A program made the position numbers and the translations under genes. Positions 27,331-35,716 of a stretch of DNA of 64,000 bases are shown piece by piece. The notes beneath the pieces were generated by a model. The model had not been told where the DNA came from. It worked only from the letters and a program-made list of their open reading frames with translations, and did not search any database. The stretch covers positions 21,216-85,215 of the forward strand of contig JANQLK010000020.1 in the NCBI GenBank assembly GCA_028280615.1. Reading direction: 5' to 3'. The first letter of the stretch is position 1. Each line of letters begins with the position of its first letter. The DNA is from Woeseiaceae bacterium (GTDB lineage: Bacteria; Pseudomonadota; Gammaproteobacteria; Steroidobacterales; Woeseiaceae).

Positions 27331-30300
27331 TCACGGGAGCTTGAGCTCGGCGACGCCGGCCTGCCTCGCCATGGCGTTGAACGCGGGAACGTCTGCGTTC
27401 CTGATCCGATCGAGCTCCGTCTCGTACCCTGACCAGACCTCGAGATAATCGGCCGTTACGTCCCGGAAACCGTCGGTCAGCGGGATGTCGGAGCCGTGCA
27501 TGCGGCCAAGCAGGTCCTTGATTTTCATGAGCAATCGGCCTTCGTGCTGGTACACGTTCTGGAACGTTTTGAGTTCCTTTTGAAGAATCAGGGCGATCCA
27601 GTCGTCGATTGTCGCGTCGAGTTCGGCCGCTCTGGCGGTGACGGCCTCGTCCTCGTTCAGCTCGGTAATCAATGCAAGCTGCTTCTTGACGAGGCGAAGG
27701 CCCTTGACGCCCGTGCCCATGGCATTGGCCGCGGCCATGAGCCGTTCTGACAGCGCATCCATGTCCGCGTAGTCCGCGAGATTGGCCGGCGTGTCGCCGC
27801 CGAGCCGCGGATCGACGCGAATCCGGAACGCCTGCTCCTGAACGTCGTCCCCAACCGTCATGCGGACCGTGTACTCGCCGGGCGCGGCGAGGTAGGCGTC
27901 CATGTTGAGTGACACGTTGTAGATCTCGGGCAGGCATTCGAACTTGCCCATTTGCATGCCCCAGACCCACAGATTGTCGCCCTCGTTCGTCGAGATCGTC
28001 TGCGGACGAGGCGCCGCGGCCTGACCGCGGCCGCAGATCGTTCCTTCGACGTCGGAACGATCGCTGTGTACGACGTCACCCTCGCCGTCGAGTATCTCGA
28101 ACTGCACCGCTTCGCTGGTCTCCGCGCCGAGCAGGTAGTGCACCTGCACACCCGGCGGCGGGTTTTCCCCGGGGCCGTTGTCGGGGTAGCCGTTGCGAAT
28201 GTCGCGCACGACGTCGCGCGGCTTCAGAAGCAGCGGCCGGGACCGCGGTAGGCCGTCCATGATCTGGTGCAGCGGCGTGACGTCATCGAGGATCCACAGC
28301 GAACGGCCCTGCGTCGAGACGACGAGGTCGTCCTGCTGCAGGTACAGATCGGTGATCGGAACCTGCGGCAGGTTTAGCTGCAGGCTTTGCCAGTCGTCGC
28401 CGTCATCGAAGGAGACGAACAGGCCGTTCTCGGTGCCCGCGTACAGCAGGCCGGGCCGCTTGGGATCGACGCGCACCGAGCGCGCAAACGTGTCGTTCGG
28501 AATGCCGTCGACGATCTTCTTCCACGACCTGCCGTAGTCGTCGGTCTTGTAAATGCTCGGCGTGAAGTCGTTCATCTTGTATCCGGCGCGTGCGAAGTAC
28601 ATCGTGCCGGCGTCGTGCGGCGAGGCGTCGATGACGTTGATGATGCCTTCGGGCAGGCCGCGCGGCGTCACGTTTTCCCAGGTCTCGCCGCCGTCGCGCG
28701 TCAAGTGCACGAGCCCGTCGTCGGAGCCCGTCCAGATGACGCCTTTTTCGATCGGGCTTTCGGCGATGACGAACAGGTTGTTGTAGCTCTCGGCGGTGAT
28801 CTGCTCGTTGGAAATCGGGTAGCCGCCGAGACCCTGCCGGTCCTTGTTGTTGCGCGTCAGGTCCTCGCTAAGGACCTCCCAGGTAACGCCGCGGTCGGTC
28901 GAGCCCATGAGGTACTGCGACCCGTAGTAGATCTGTTCGGGATTGTGCGGCGATACGATCACGGGCCCGTTCCAGTTGGCGCGGTACTTGAGATTCCTGG
29001 GCTGCTCGCCGGTCACGCGTTCGGGATAGGGGCGCACGTTCCGATACTGCCGCGTATCGCGGTTCCACTCGCCCAGCATGCTCGCGAAGAACGTCGTGTA
29101 CACGTACTTCGGGTCGTCGGGGTCGAAGGCGATCGTCGCGCTTTCGCCGGATCCGATCGACCACCAGTGCTTGGTGCCGATGCCGCCGGGCTGGAAGCCG
29201 CCGCCCATGCTCTGGCTCGCGATCGTGATGCCGTTGGAATCCTGTTGCGCCGAGTAAATCCGGTACGGGTACTGGTTGTCGGTGATGACGCGGTAGAACT
29301 GGCCGGTCGGCTGGTTCATCTGCGAAGACCAGGTCTTGGCGCCATCCAGGGAAACGTTGGCGCCGCCGTCGTTGCCGTTGATCAGGATGTCGCTGTCGGA
29401 CGGGTTGATCCAGATCGCATGATGGTCGACGTGCGGCGCCTGGATGCTATCCCAATTCTGGCCGCCGTCAACGGACTTGATCAGTACGCCGTTCATGACC
29501 CACACCTCGTCCTCGTCGTTCGGATCGGCCGTGATGTGCATGTAGTACCAGGCCCTGGCCCAGGTGTTCGGGTCGTCGCTGACCTGTTTGAAGCTCTCGC
29601 CGGCGTCGTCCGAGCGGTACACGCCGCCCTGGCCGTCCTTTGCCTCGATCGCCATGTAGACGACGCTCTGGTTGGCTGGCGAGATCGATATCCCCATCTT
29701 GCCCTTGAGCTCCGGAAGCCCCTTGGTGATCTCCTTCCAGCTGGCGCCGCCGTCGGTCGTTTTGTACACCCGGCTGCCGGGTCCACCGCTCTTGACCACC
29801 CAGGGGCGGCGGCGGAAATCCCAGCTGGTTGCCATCAGTACGTCCGGGTTGGTCGCATCCATTGTCATGTCGGCAAAGCCGGAATCCTCGTTGACGAACA
29901 GGACTCTGTCCCAGGTCTCGCCGCCGTCGGTGGTTTTGTAGATGCCGCGTTCCTCGTTCGGACCCCAGGGGTTGCCCTGCGCCGCGAGATAGACGACGTC
30001 GGGATTGCGCGGGTGAATGTGGATGCGGCTGATGTGGCGGGATTCCTCTAGCCCCAAATGGGTCCAGGTCTTGCCCGCATCGGTCGACTTGTAGACGCCG
30101 TCACCGTGCGAGGTCTTTACGCCGCGAACGGGTCCCTCGCCGGTACCAACGAAGACGATGTTCGGGTCGCTGTCCGCGACGTCGATCGCGCCGATGCCGG
30201 TCGTATTGAAGAAGCCGTCGGAGACATTGTCCCAGGCCGCGCCCGCGCTCGTCGTCTTCCAGACGCCGCCGCCCGTGGCACCCATGTAGTACACCAGAGG

Positions 30301-30486
30301 CTGGTCCTCGATGCCCGCGACGGCCGTTACGCGACCGCCGCGAAAGGGGCCGATGCTGCGATACTTGAGAGTCTGGTAGAGACTGGTATCGACCGTGTCG
30401 GCGGCAGGTGCGCCGATTTCCGGGGCGATGAGCAGGGCCATCCCAAGGAGTGGCAGGCTGATGGCTTTCAGGCGTTCGTGTCGCAT
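27331..30486 (-). CDS. Large exported BNR/sortilin-like (VPS10-type) propeller protein
   Basis: 1,051 residues from the ATG at 30486, with GAGGGG upstream and an immediate signal peptide (ISLPLLGMALLIAPEIGAPA). It consists of repeated Asp-box/BNR blades: GGGVWKTTSAGAAWDNVSDG, GVYKSTDAGKTWTHLGLEES, GIYKTTDGGETWDRVLFVNE, RVYKTTDGGASWKEITKGLP, GVYRSDDAGESFKQV, STDRGVTWEVLSEDL and GLVHLTRDGGETWENVTPRG, followed by IYKTDDYGRSWKKIVDG. A C-terminal module of about 200 residues (YTVRMTVGDDVQEQAFRIRV, then a helical end) is shared by a bacterial group annotated as glycosyl hydrolase or sortilin-like. No catalytic residues can be assigned. Probably an extracellular binding or peptidase-associated propeller. 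Confidence 0.85.
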   Translation of the reverse strand: MRHERLKAISLPLLGMALLIAPEIGAPAADTVDTSLYQTLKYRSIGPFRGGRVTAVAGIEDQPLVYYMGATGGGVWKTTSAGAAWDNVSDGFFNTTGIGAIDVADSDPNIVFVGTGEGPVRGVKTSHGDGVYKSTDAGKTWTHLGLEESRHISRIHIHPRNPDVVYLAAQGNPWGPNEERGIYKTTDGGETWDRVLFVNEDSGFADMTMDATNPDVLMATSWDFRRRPWVVKSGGPGSRVYKTTDGGASWKEITKGLPELKGKMGISISPANQSVVYMAIEAKDGQGGVYRSDDAGESFKQVSDDPNTWARAWYYMHITADPNDEDEVWVMNGVLIKSVDGGQNWDSIQAPHVDHHAIWINPSDSDILINGNDGGANVSLDGAKTWSSQMNQPTGQFYRVITDNQYPYRIYSAQQDSNGITIASQSMGGGFQPGGIGTKHWWSIGSGESATIAFDPDDPKYVYTTFFASMLGEWNRDTRQYRNVRPYPERVTGEQPRNLKYRANWNGPVIVSPHNPEQIYYGSQYLMGSTDRGVTWEVLSEDLTRNNKDRQGLGGYPISNEQITAESYNNLFVIAESPIEKGVIWTGSDDGLVHLTRDGGETWENVTPRGLPEGIINVIDASPHDAGTMYFARAGYKMNDFTPSIYKTDDYGRSWKKIVDGIPNDTFARSVRVDPKRPGLLYAGTENGLFVSFDDGDDWQSLQLNLPQVPITDLYLQQDDLVVSTQGRSLWILDDVTPLHQIMDGLPRSRPLLLKPRDVVRDIRNGYPDNGPGENPPPGVQVHYLLGAETSEAVQFEILDGEGDVVHSDRSDVEGTICGRGQAAAPRPQTISTNEGDNLWVWGMQMGKFECLPEIYNVSLNMDAYLAAPGEYTVRMTVGDDVQEQAFRIRVDPRLGGDTPANLADYADMDALSERLMAAANAMGTGVKGLRLVKKQLALITELNEDEAVTARAAELDATIDDWIALILQKELKTFQNVYQHEGRLLMKIKDLLGRMHGSDIPLTDGFRDVTADYLEVWSGYETELDRIRNADVPAFNAMARQAGVAELKLP

Positions 30487-30740
30487 GTAGTGTTCCCCTC
30501 GATCTTTTGTTCTCATTTTTTGGTTACCCACCGGAGCGGATCGTTGCGCTGGCTCGCGGTCCGCCAGCCGTCGCTGGCGCGCGCCGGGCCTAACTGTACC
30601 AGCGTCCGCGGCCTGTTGTGCGGGCGTCTTATAACGAAATCTTAGGAGTGTCCCGATTCGAGCTGAGCGATCGCCGGCCGGGTCCGGCACGCGCATGTAC
30701 TCGCGCCTCTACGCGGTCACGACCTGGTTTGAGACAGGTT

Positions 30741-31373
30741 CTACTGCGTGTCGAGTTCGAGCAGGGTCAGGTCGTCGAAGTGAACGCCCTGGGAGACGTT
30801 GGAGCCCGAGTAGTCCACGTAGAGCGTGAAGGCCTGCACGGCCGCCGTGCCTGCGGGCGCGGTTGCGATGCCCGTGTCGAGAAACACCCATTCGCCAGCC
30901 GGCGTGCCGCTGTTGATCTCGTTGGATATCTTGGCTGGCGACGATCCGCCGGCCGTCTCGATGGTGCCGAGATCTTCACCGTCGGCATCGAAGAACGAGA
31001 TTTGCACGATGCCGAAGGCCGGACCGCCGGTCAGGGCGTTGGGCGCGAAACCGTACCCGGTCAGCTGCCACTTCGACCCCGGGGTCGCCGGCTGCTCCTG
31101 GAACGCGCCGGACACCGTACCGATGAAGTAAGGCGGATAGGGGACTGTGCGGCTGAAGCCCCAGTTGAACATCGACCGGCTCCCGCTGCGCGCGAGCCTG
31201 GTCGACAAACGGCTCTCGTCGAATAGCGTCCAGCCGCCCTGCGGCGCCGATGCGTCGCCCTCGAAGCCGGGATCGCTGAGCAGGTTCTGGCCGGCCGCCG
31301 AGGCCACCAGCGGGCCGATCGCCATGCAGCCGATCGCAAGTGGAACTCGATGGCGTCTTGTTGCCGAAGGCAC
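30741..31373 (-). CDS. Exported protein with carbohydrate-binding-module-like jelly roll
   Basis: 210 residues with a signal peptide (LAIGCMAIGPLVASAAGQ). The mature start NLLSDPGFEGDASAPQGGW and the closing VHFDDLTLLEL are characteristic of CBM4/9/CenC-type jelly rolls, where N-PGFE opens and FDDxxL closes the sandwich; internal WQLTGYGFAP and VQAFTLYVDYSGS fit beta strands. There is no catalytic domain attached. It lies upstream of the sortilin-like gene on the same strand with a 254-nt gap, so co-transcription is uncertain. Ligand unknown. Confidence 0.7.
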   Translation of the reverse strand: MPSATRRHRVPLAIGCMAIGPLVASAAGQNLLSDPGFEGDASAPQGGWTLFDESRLSTRLARSGSRSMFNWGFSRTVPYPPYFIGTVSGAFQEQPATPGSKWQLTGYGFAPNALTGGPAFGIVQISFFDADGEDLGTIETAGGSSPAKISNEINSGTPAGEWVFLDTGIATAPAGTAAVQAFTLYVDYSGSNVSQGVHFDDLTLLELDTQ

Positions 31374-31613
31374 GTTGATCCCCCTTGATCGCCGGCGTAC
31401 TGTGCGGCGAGCTGCTTGTCGCCGGGCCGGAATCTATGTCGAGATAGTTTCTAGACTAGCCGCAGCGCTCGCCAATGTCACGAAAGCCGGCGGCGGGCTT
31501 GCGCATTGCGAAAAACCCCGCGGGACTTTCGAGCGACGACGGATTCGCTATCATGCGCCAACGGCTGAGCGCCGGTGCGTCGTCCAGTGCATTGCCGCGC
31601 GTAGCGAAAAGTC

Positions 31614-32477
31614 ATGGATGGGTTTGACTCGGTGAATACAGGCCGTATCGCAAAAGAGCCATTGCTGCATTTCCTGTTGCTCGGCGCCGCGCTGTTTTTC
31701 GTCTTCAGCTGGTTGAACCGGGACGACGGCGATGCGCGGGACGTCATTGTCGTCGACGAGGCCCGGCTCAAGCATCTCGCCTCTCGCTTCGAGAGGACAT
31801 GGCAGCGGCAGCCAACCGAAGAAGAGTTCAATGCGCTCGTCGAGAGCTGGATTCGCGACGAAATCCTGTATCGCGAGGGCGTCTCGATGGGCCTGGATAT
31901 CGACGACCCCATCGTGCGACGCCGCGTCGCGCAAAAGGTGGACGTGTTCGCGGAGACGCTGGCGCCGTACTCGGCCAGCGACGAGCAGCTCGAGGAATGG
32001 CTCGAACAGAACCGACCGCGGTACCGCGTTCGGCCGAGCTACTCGTTTCGCCAGGTATTCTTCGATGCCGAACGGCATGGCGAGCGCCTGGATGCGGTAA
32101 TCGGCGCCGCCGGGAGGCGGCTGGGTGCCGATCCGAACGCGGTCGCTGGTGATGCGACGATGCTGCCCTCGCGGGAAGCGAGCGTCGACGCGACGCAAAT
32201 CGCGCGCACCTTCGGCACGGAATTCGCAGCGGCGCTCGATGCGGCGACTCCTGGCGAATGGTACGGCCCGATACGGTCCGGCTTCGGCTGGCACCTGGTC
32301 CTGATCGAGGCGCGTACCGAGGGCCGCGACCCGGACCTCTCAGAGGTTCGCGCGGCCGTCGAGCGGGACTACCTGGCCGACCGCATTGCCGCCACCAAGG
32401 ACGCGTTCTACGAGGAAGTTCGCAAGACCTATACGGTCCGTATCGAGCGCGGCGAAGCCGGGAGCGACGGATCGTGA
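31614..32477 (+). CDS. PpiC/SurA-type peptidylprolyl isomerase, membrane-anchored
   Basis: 287 residues. A single hydrophobic anchor (PLLHFLLLGAALFFVFSWL) is followed by a helical N-terminal region (ESWIRDEILYREGVSMGLD, then RRRVAQKVDVFAETL) typical of SurA/PrsA-type chaperones. The parvulin domain is present but diverged: YSFRQVFFDAERHG opens it and FGWHLVLIEART closes it, retaining the conserved G-W/Y-H. The substrate is probably unfolded periplasmic protein. The stop codon overlaps the GTG start of the HupE-like gene by four bases, so the two are translationally coupled; PPIase-HupE pairs occur widely in proteobacteria. Confidence 0.85.
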   Translation: MDGFDSVNTGRIAKEPLLHFLLLGAALFFVFSWLNRDDGDARDVIVVDEARLKHLASRFERTWQRQPTEEEFNALVESWIRDEILYREGVSMGLDIDDPIVRRRVAQKVDVFAETLAPYSASDEQLEEWLEQNRPRYRVRPSYSFRQVFFDAERHGERLDAVIGAAGRRLGADPNAVAGDATMLPSREASVDATQIARTFGTEFAAALDAATPGEWYGPIRSGFGWHLVLIEARTEGRDPDLSEVRAAVERDYLADRIAATKDAFYEEVRKTYTVRIERGEAGSDGS

Positions 32478-33466
32478 CGCGGGCGGTTCCGGCCCTGTTC
32501 GCAATCCTGCTCGCGATCCTGCCGGGTACCGCGCCGGCCGACGTGTTTCAGCCTGCGTATCTCGAAGTATCCGAGCTCGGTGACGACCGCTACGAGGTGC
32601 TGTGGCGCGTTCCGACGGTCGTGGGCACACGTCCCGTTGCCGCGGAGTTGCGATTCCCGCCCGGCACCGAAAGGCTCACGGAACCGCAGCCGATGCTGCT
32701 CGGTCCCGCGTGGGTGGAGCGCTACGCCGTTTCGGTGCCCGGCGGTCTCGTGGGCCAGGAGATCGCTATCGCGGGACTGCTTGGCGGCGTTACTGACGTC
32801 ATCGCGCGCGTCGAGCGCCTCGACGGGACCAGCCAGGTCGAGCGATTGCTGCCTTCCGAGCCGAGATTCACGGTGGAGGCATCCAGGGGGCGGGCGGAGA
32901 TTGCCTGGACCTACTTCGTTCTCGGCGTCGAGCATATCCTCGCCGGCATCGATCACCTCCTGTTCGTGCTGGCGCTGCTGCTGATCGTCCGCGGCGTCGG
33001 TCGCATCGTCGCGACAATAACGGCGTTTACGCTCGCGCACAGCGTCACGCTGGTCGCGGCAACCCTCGGCTGGCTGAACGTGCCGGGCCCACCCGTGGAG
33101 GCGATCATCGCGCTGTCGATTGTGTTCGTGGCCGCGGAGGTCCTGCACGGGCAGCAGGGCCGGCCGGGTCTCACGGCGCGCGCGCCCTGGGTCGTCGCCT
33201 TCAGTTTCGGCCTGCTGCATGGCCTCGGGTTCGCGGGCGCGCTCGCGGAGGTGGGCCTGCCGCAGATCGCGATTCCAGTCGCGCTCGCGATGTTCAACGT
33301 CGGCGTCGAGATCGGCCAGCTGATTTTCGTGGCGGCCGTGCTGTCGTTTGCCTGGCTTGCCCGCGTCGTATCCGCGCGGCAACCGGACTGGGCGACCGCC
33401 GCTATCGCCTACGGTATCGGCTCGGTCGCCGCCTACTGGACGATCGAGCGCATCGCGGGCTTTTGA
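32474..33466 (+). CDS. HupE/UreJ-like membrane protein
   Basis: 330 residues from a GTG overlapping the preceding stop (GTGA). A signal peptide (ALFAILLAILPGTAPA) leads to a ~150-residue extracytoplasmic beta-rich region (YLEVSELGDDRYEVLWRVP). The C-terminal half is a HupE/UreJ_2 membrane domain with about six segments and the signature FVLGVEHILAGIDHLLFVLA, then ITAFTLAHSVTLVAATLG and FGLLHGLGFAGAL. The His/Asp/Glu residues in these helices suggest transition-metal (Ni or Co) handling, as for HupE permeases, but no hydrogenase or urease genes are in view. Its isomerase partner suggests a general periplasmic role. Convergent with gamma-glutamyltransferase, 17 nt apart. Confidence 0.87.
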   Translation: MTRAVPALFAILLAILPGTAPADVFQPAYLEVSELGDDRYEVLWRVPTVVGTRPVAAELRFPPGTERLTEPQPMLLGPAWVERYAVSVPGGLVGQEIAIAGLLGGVTDVIARVERLDGTSQVERLLPSEPRFTVEASRGRAEIAWTYFVLGVEHILAGIDHLLFVLALLLIVRGVGRIVATITAFTLAHSVTLVAATLGWLNVPGPPVEAIIALSIVFVAAEVLHGQQGRPGLTARAPWVVAFSFGLLHGLGFAGALAEVGLPQIAIPVALAMFNVGVEIGQLIFVAAVLSFAWLARVVSARQPDWATAAIAYGIGSVAAYWTIERIAGF

Positions 33467-33483
33467 TCCACTCGAGTCGCCGG

Positions 33484-35379
33484 CTACCAGGCGATGCCGT
33501 AGTCCTCGCCGTAGTCGCTCGCGCCGCCCCACATCGTGCCGTTTTCCTTGTCGAACCAGATCGCCGTGATCGGACTGTAGGTCCGTTCGACGACTTCGAC
33601 GTCATAGCCCATCTCCGCGAGCGAGTCGCGGACCCAGACGGGCACGCGGCTCGTGACCTGCAGCCGGCCGGGCTCGGCCTGGTGGGCGCCGAACGAGCTC
33701 TGCATCTGGTAGCTCGTGATGTTGTGCGCCTCGGCGGCCTCCTGCACGTTCATGTCGAACTCGACCATGTTGAGAAAGAACTGCAGCAGGTTCTGGTCCT
33801 GGGTGTCTCCGCCCTGCACCGAGAACGCGATCAGCGGCTCACCGTCCTTGAGCGCGAGGCTGGGCGTCAGCGTTGCCCGGGGACGCTGGCCGGGCTGGAC
33901 GACGTTGTAGGGATTGAGGCGCTCGTCGAGCACAAAACTCTGCATGCGCTGGCTCAGGCCGATGCCGGTCGATCCCGCGACGAAGGCGGGAATCCAGCCG
34001 CCGCTCGGCGTGATCGAGACCACCCAGCCGTCCGCATCGGCGGCCTGGATCGAGGTCGTGCCGGCGACGAAGGCTTCGTCGTGCGTCATTCGACGGGCCT
34101 GCTGGAATCCGTCCGCGCCTTCGGCGTCGGCGCCAGGCGGTATCGGTGTCCACTGTTCGAGCAGGTCGAGAAACGGATTCTTGCCGCGCTGGTAGCGGTA
34201 GGGGTCGCCGGGGCGCGTCTCGGCGTCGTTGCGTGTCCAGTCGATGCCCTCGCGCCGCTCGTCGGCATAGCGCTTCGACAGCAGACCCTCGATCGGTTCC
34301 TCGGGCGGCACGTACGGATCGCCGTAGTAGAAGTCGCGATCCGCGAACGCAAGATTCATCGCCTGGTAAAGCGCGTGAATATACCGGGCGCTGTTGTAGC
34401 CCATGCTCTTGAGGTCGATTGCTTCCAGAATGTTGAGCGCCTGCAGTAAGACGGGACCCTGCACCCACGTCGTCAACTTGTATACGTCGATGCCCTTGTA
34501 ATTCGTGCTGACGGGCTCCTCGATGTACACCTGCCAACCGTCCAGGTCCTGCATCGTGATCAGGCCCCCGTACTCCGCCGAGCTGCGGACGATTTCTTCC
34601 GCGATATCGCCGCGGTAGAAGCGGTCGTAAGCCGCGTAGATGGCTTCCTTGCGGCTTTTGCCGGCATCGAGTGCCGAGCGCTCGGCGTCGACGAGCTTCT
34701 CGAGCGTCGCCAGCAGGTCCGGCTGCCGGAACACTTCGCCCGGGTAGGGCGCGGCGCGCGCCTGGCTGTTGTCCTCCTCGAGGTGCGGCAGAAACACACG
34801 CTTCGAGTACGACCATTGCGACAGCACGTCCTTGCGCCGCTCCATGTTGTCGGCCTGAGCCTTCTCGATCGGGTAGCCTTCGGCCATCTGCATGGCGGGC
34901 TCAAGGACCTCGCGGAGGCTCAGTTCGCCATACTCGGCCAGCATGACCATGAGACCGCCGGGCGTGCCCGGCGTCACGGCCGCGAGCGGGCCGTACTCGG
35001 GCGGATACACCATGCCCTTCTCGCGGAAGAACTCGGCCGTGGCGCCCGTTGGCGCGACACCGAGCGCGTTGATGCCTTTCACCTCGCCAGTGCCGGGGTT
35101 GTAGATCAGCGCCTGCGTCTCGCCGCCCCAGCCGAGCGTGTCCCACATCGTGGACGTCGCGGCCAGCATGGCGCAGGCCGCGTCGACGGCATTGCCGCCG
35201 CGCGAGAACGTCATGGCACCGGCGGTCGCGGCGAGCGGCTTGCCCGTCACGGCAACCCAGTGTTTACCGTGAAGCACGGGTTTGTTGCTGGCCTCCGCGA
35301 TCGTCAGGGGCGCGACCGGTAGCAGCCAGATGGCAAGCACGAGCAGTGAGCCTCTGACTGTCGGACTGAGATTTCGCAT
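33484..35379 (-). CDS. ggt: Gamma-glutamyltransferase family protein
   Basis: 631 residues from the ATG at 35379, where a signal peptide starts (GSLLVLAIWLLPVAPLTIAE). GGT features appear in order: SRGGNAVDAACAMLAATS, GWGGETQALIYNP, AVTPGTPGGLMVMLAEYGE, GDIAEEIVRSSAEYGGLITM, and the autoprocessing site AGTTSIQAADADGWVVSIT with candidate nucleophile Thr441. The small-subunit part contains GIGLSQRMQSFVLD and PSLALKDGEPLIAFSVQGGD. The enzyme would cleave itself at the Thr and transfer or hydrolyse gamma-glutamyl groups (e.g. glutathione) in the periplasm. Divergent members act on other amides (cephalosporin-acylase-like), so the substrate is open. Divergent from a DUF885 gene. Confidence 0.88.
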   Translation of the reverse strand: MRNLSPTVRGSLLVLAIWLLPVAPLTIAEASNKPVLHGKHWVAVTGKPLAATAGAMTFSRGGNAVDAACAMLAATSTMWDTLGWGGETQALIYNPGTGEVKGINALGVAPTGATAEFFREKGMVYPPEYGPLAAVTPGTPGGLMVMLAEYGELSLREVLEPAMQMAEGYPIEKAQADNMERRKDVLSQWSYSKRVFLPHLEEDNSQARAAPYPGEVFRQPDLLATLEKLVDAERSALDAGKSRKEAIYAAYDRFYRGDIAEEIVRSSAEYGGLITMQDLDGWQVYIEEPVSTNYKGIDVYKLTTWVQGPVLLQALNILEAIDLKSMGYNSARYIHALYQAMNLAFADRDFYYGDPYVPPEEPIEGLLSKRYADERREGIDWTRNDAETRPGDPYRYQRGKNPFLDLLEQWTPIPPGADAEGADGFQQARRMTHDEAFVAGTTSIQAADADGWVVSITPSGGWIPAFVAGSTGIGLSQRMQSFVLDERLNPYNVVQPGQRPRATLTPSLALKDGEPLIAFSVQGGDTQDQNLLQFFLNMVEFDMNVQEAAEAHNITSYQMQSSFGAHQAEPGRLQVTSRVPVWVRDSLAEMGYDVEVVERTYSPITAIWFDKENGTMWGGASDYGEDYGIAW

Positions 35380-35602
35380 GGGTTTCGCTCGCGGGGGTAC
35401 AGGGTCGCGAAGACGATAGCACGACGCCCGGGGTGCTTCAGGCGCGCCGGCTCTGCCGCGCGATCGATTCGCTGACGGCAGCGATGGCGACGGCGGGGCG
35501 GCGTGGCAGGACCGGTCGCGATCGATGTCGCCTGACAGCATGATGTGCCGTCTTGACCACGAACCCGAACGAACTGTCCGCTTGATCATCGGCACAACGG
35601 AA

Positions 35603-35631
35603 TTGGCTGCAATGCTCGATATGCGTACAAT
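35603..35631 (+). promoter_or_regulatory. Candidate sigma-70 promoter for the DUF885 gene
   Basis: TTGGCT and TACAAT separated by exactly 17 nt, 85 nt before the DUF885 start. The rest of the 337-nt divergent gap between ggt and the DUF885 gene (35380-35716) shows nothing else that I recognise. Confidence 0.45.
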
Positions 35632-35716
35632 CGTGCGCACTGCGCGCAACACGGGCTGAGACTTCGTCGCAAGACCGCGGCTGGGTGCGGGCCGACCAGG
35701 AGCGAGCGCTCGCCTG

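Noticed and set aside
28387..30051. Plus-strand frame of 554 codons opposite the sortilin-like gene
   Set aside because: Shadow of the repeated BNR gene on the minus strand, composition Val/Arg/Ala/Asp-rich without any domain.
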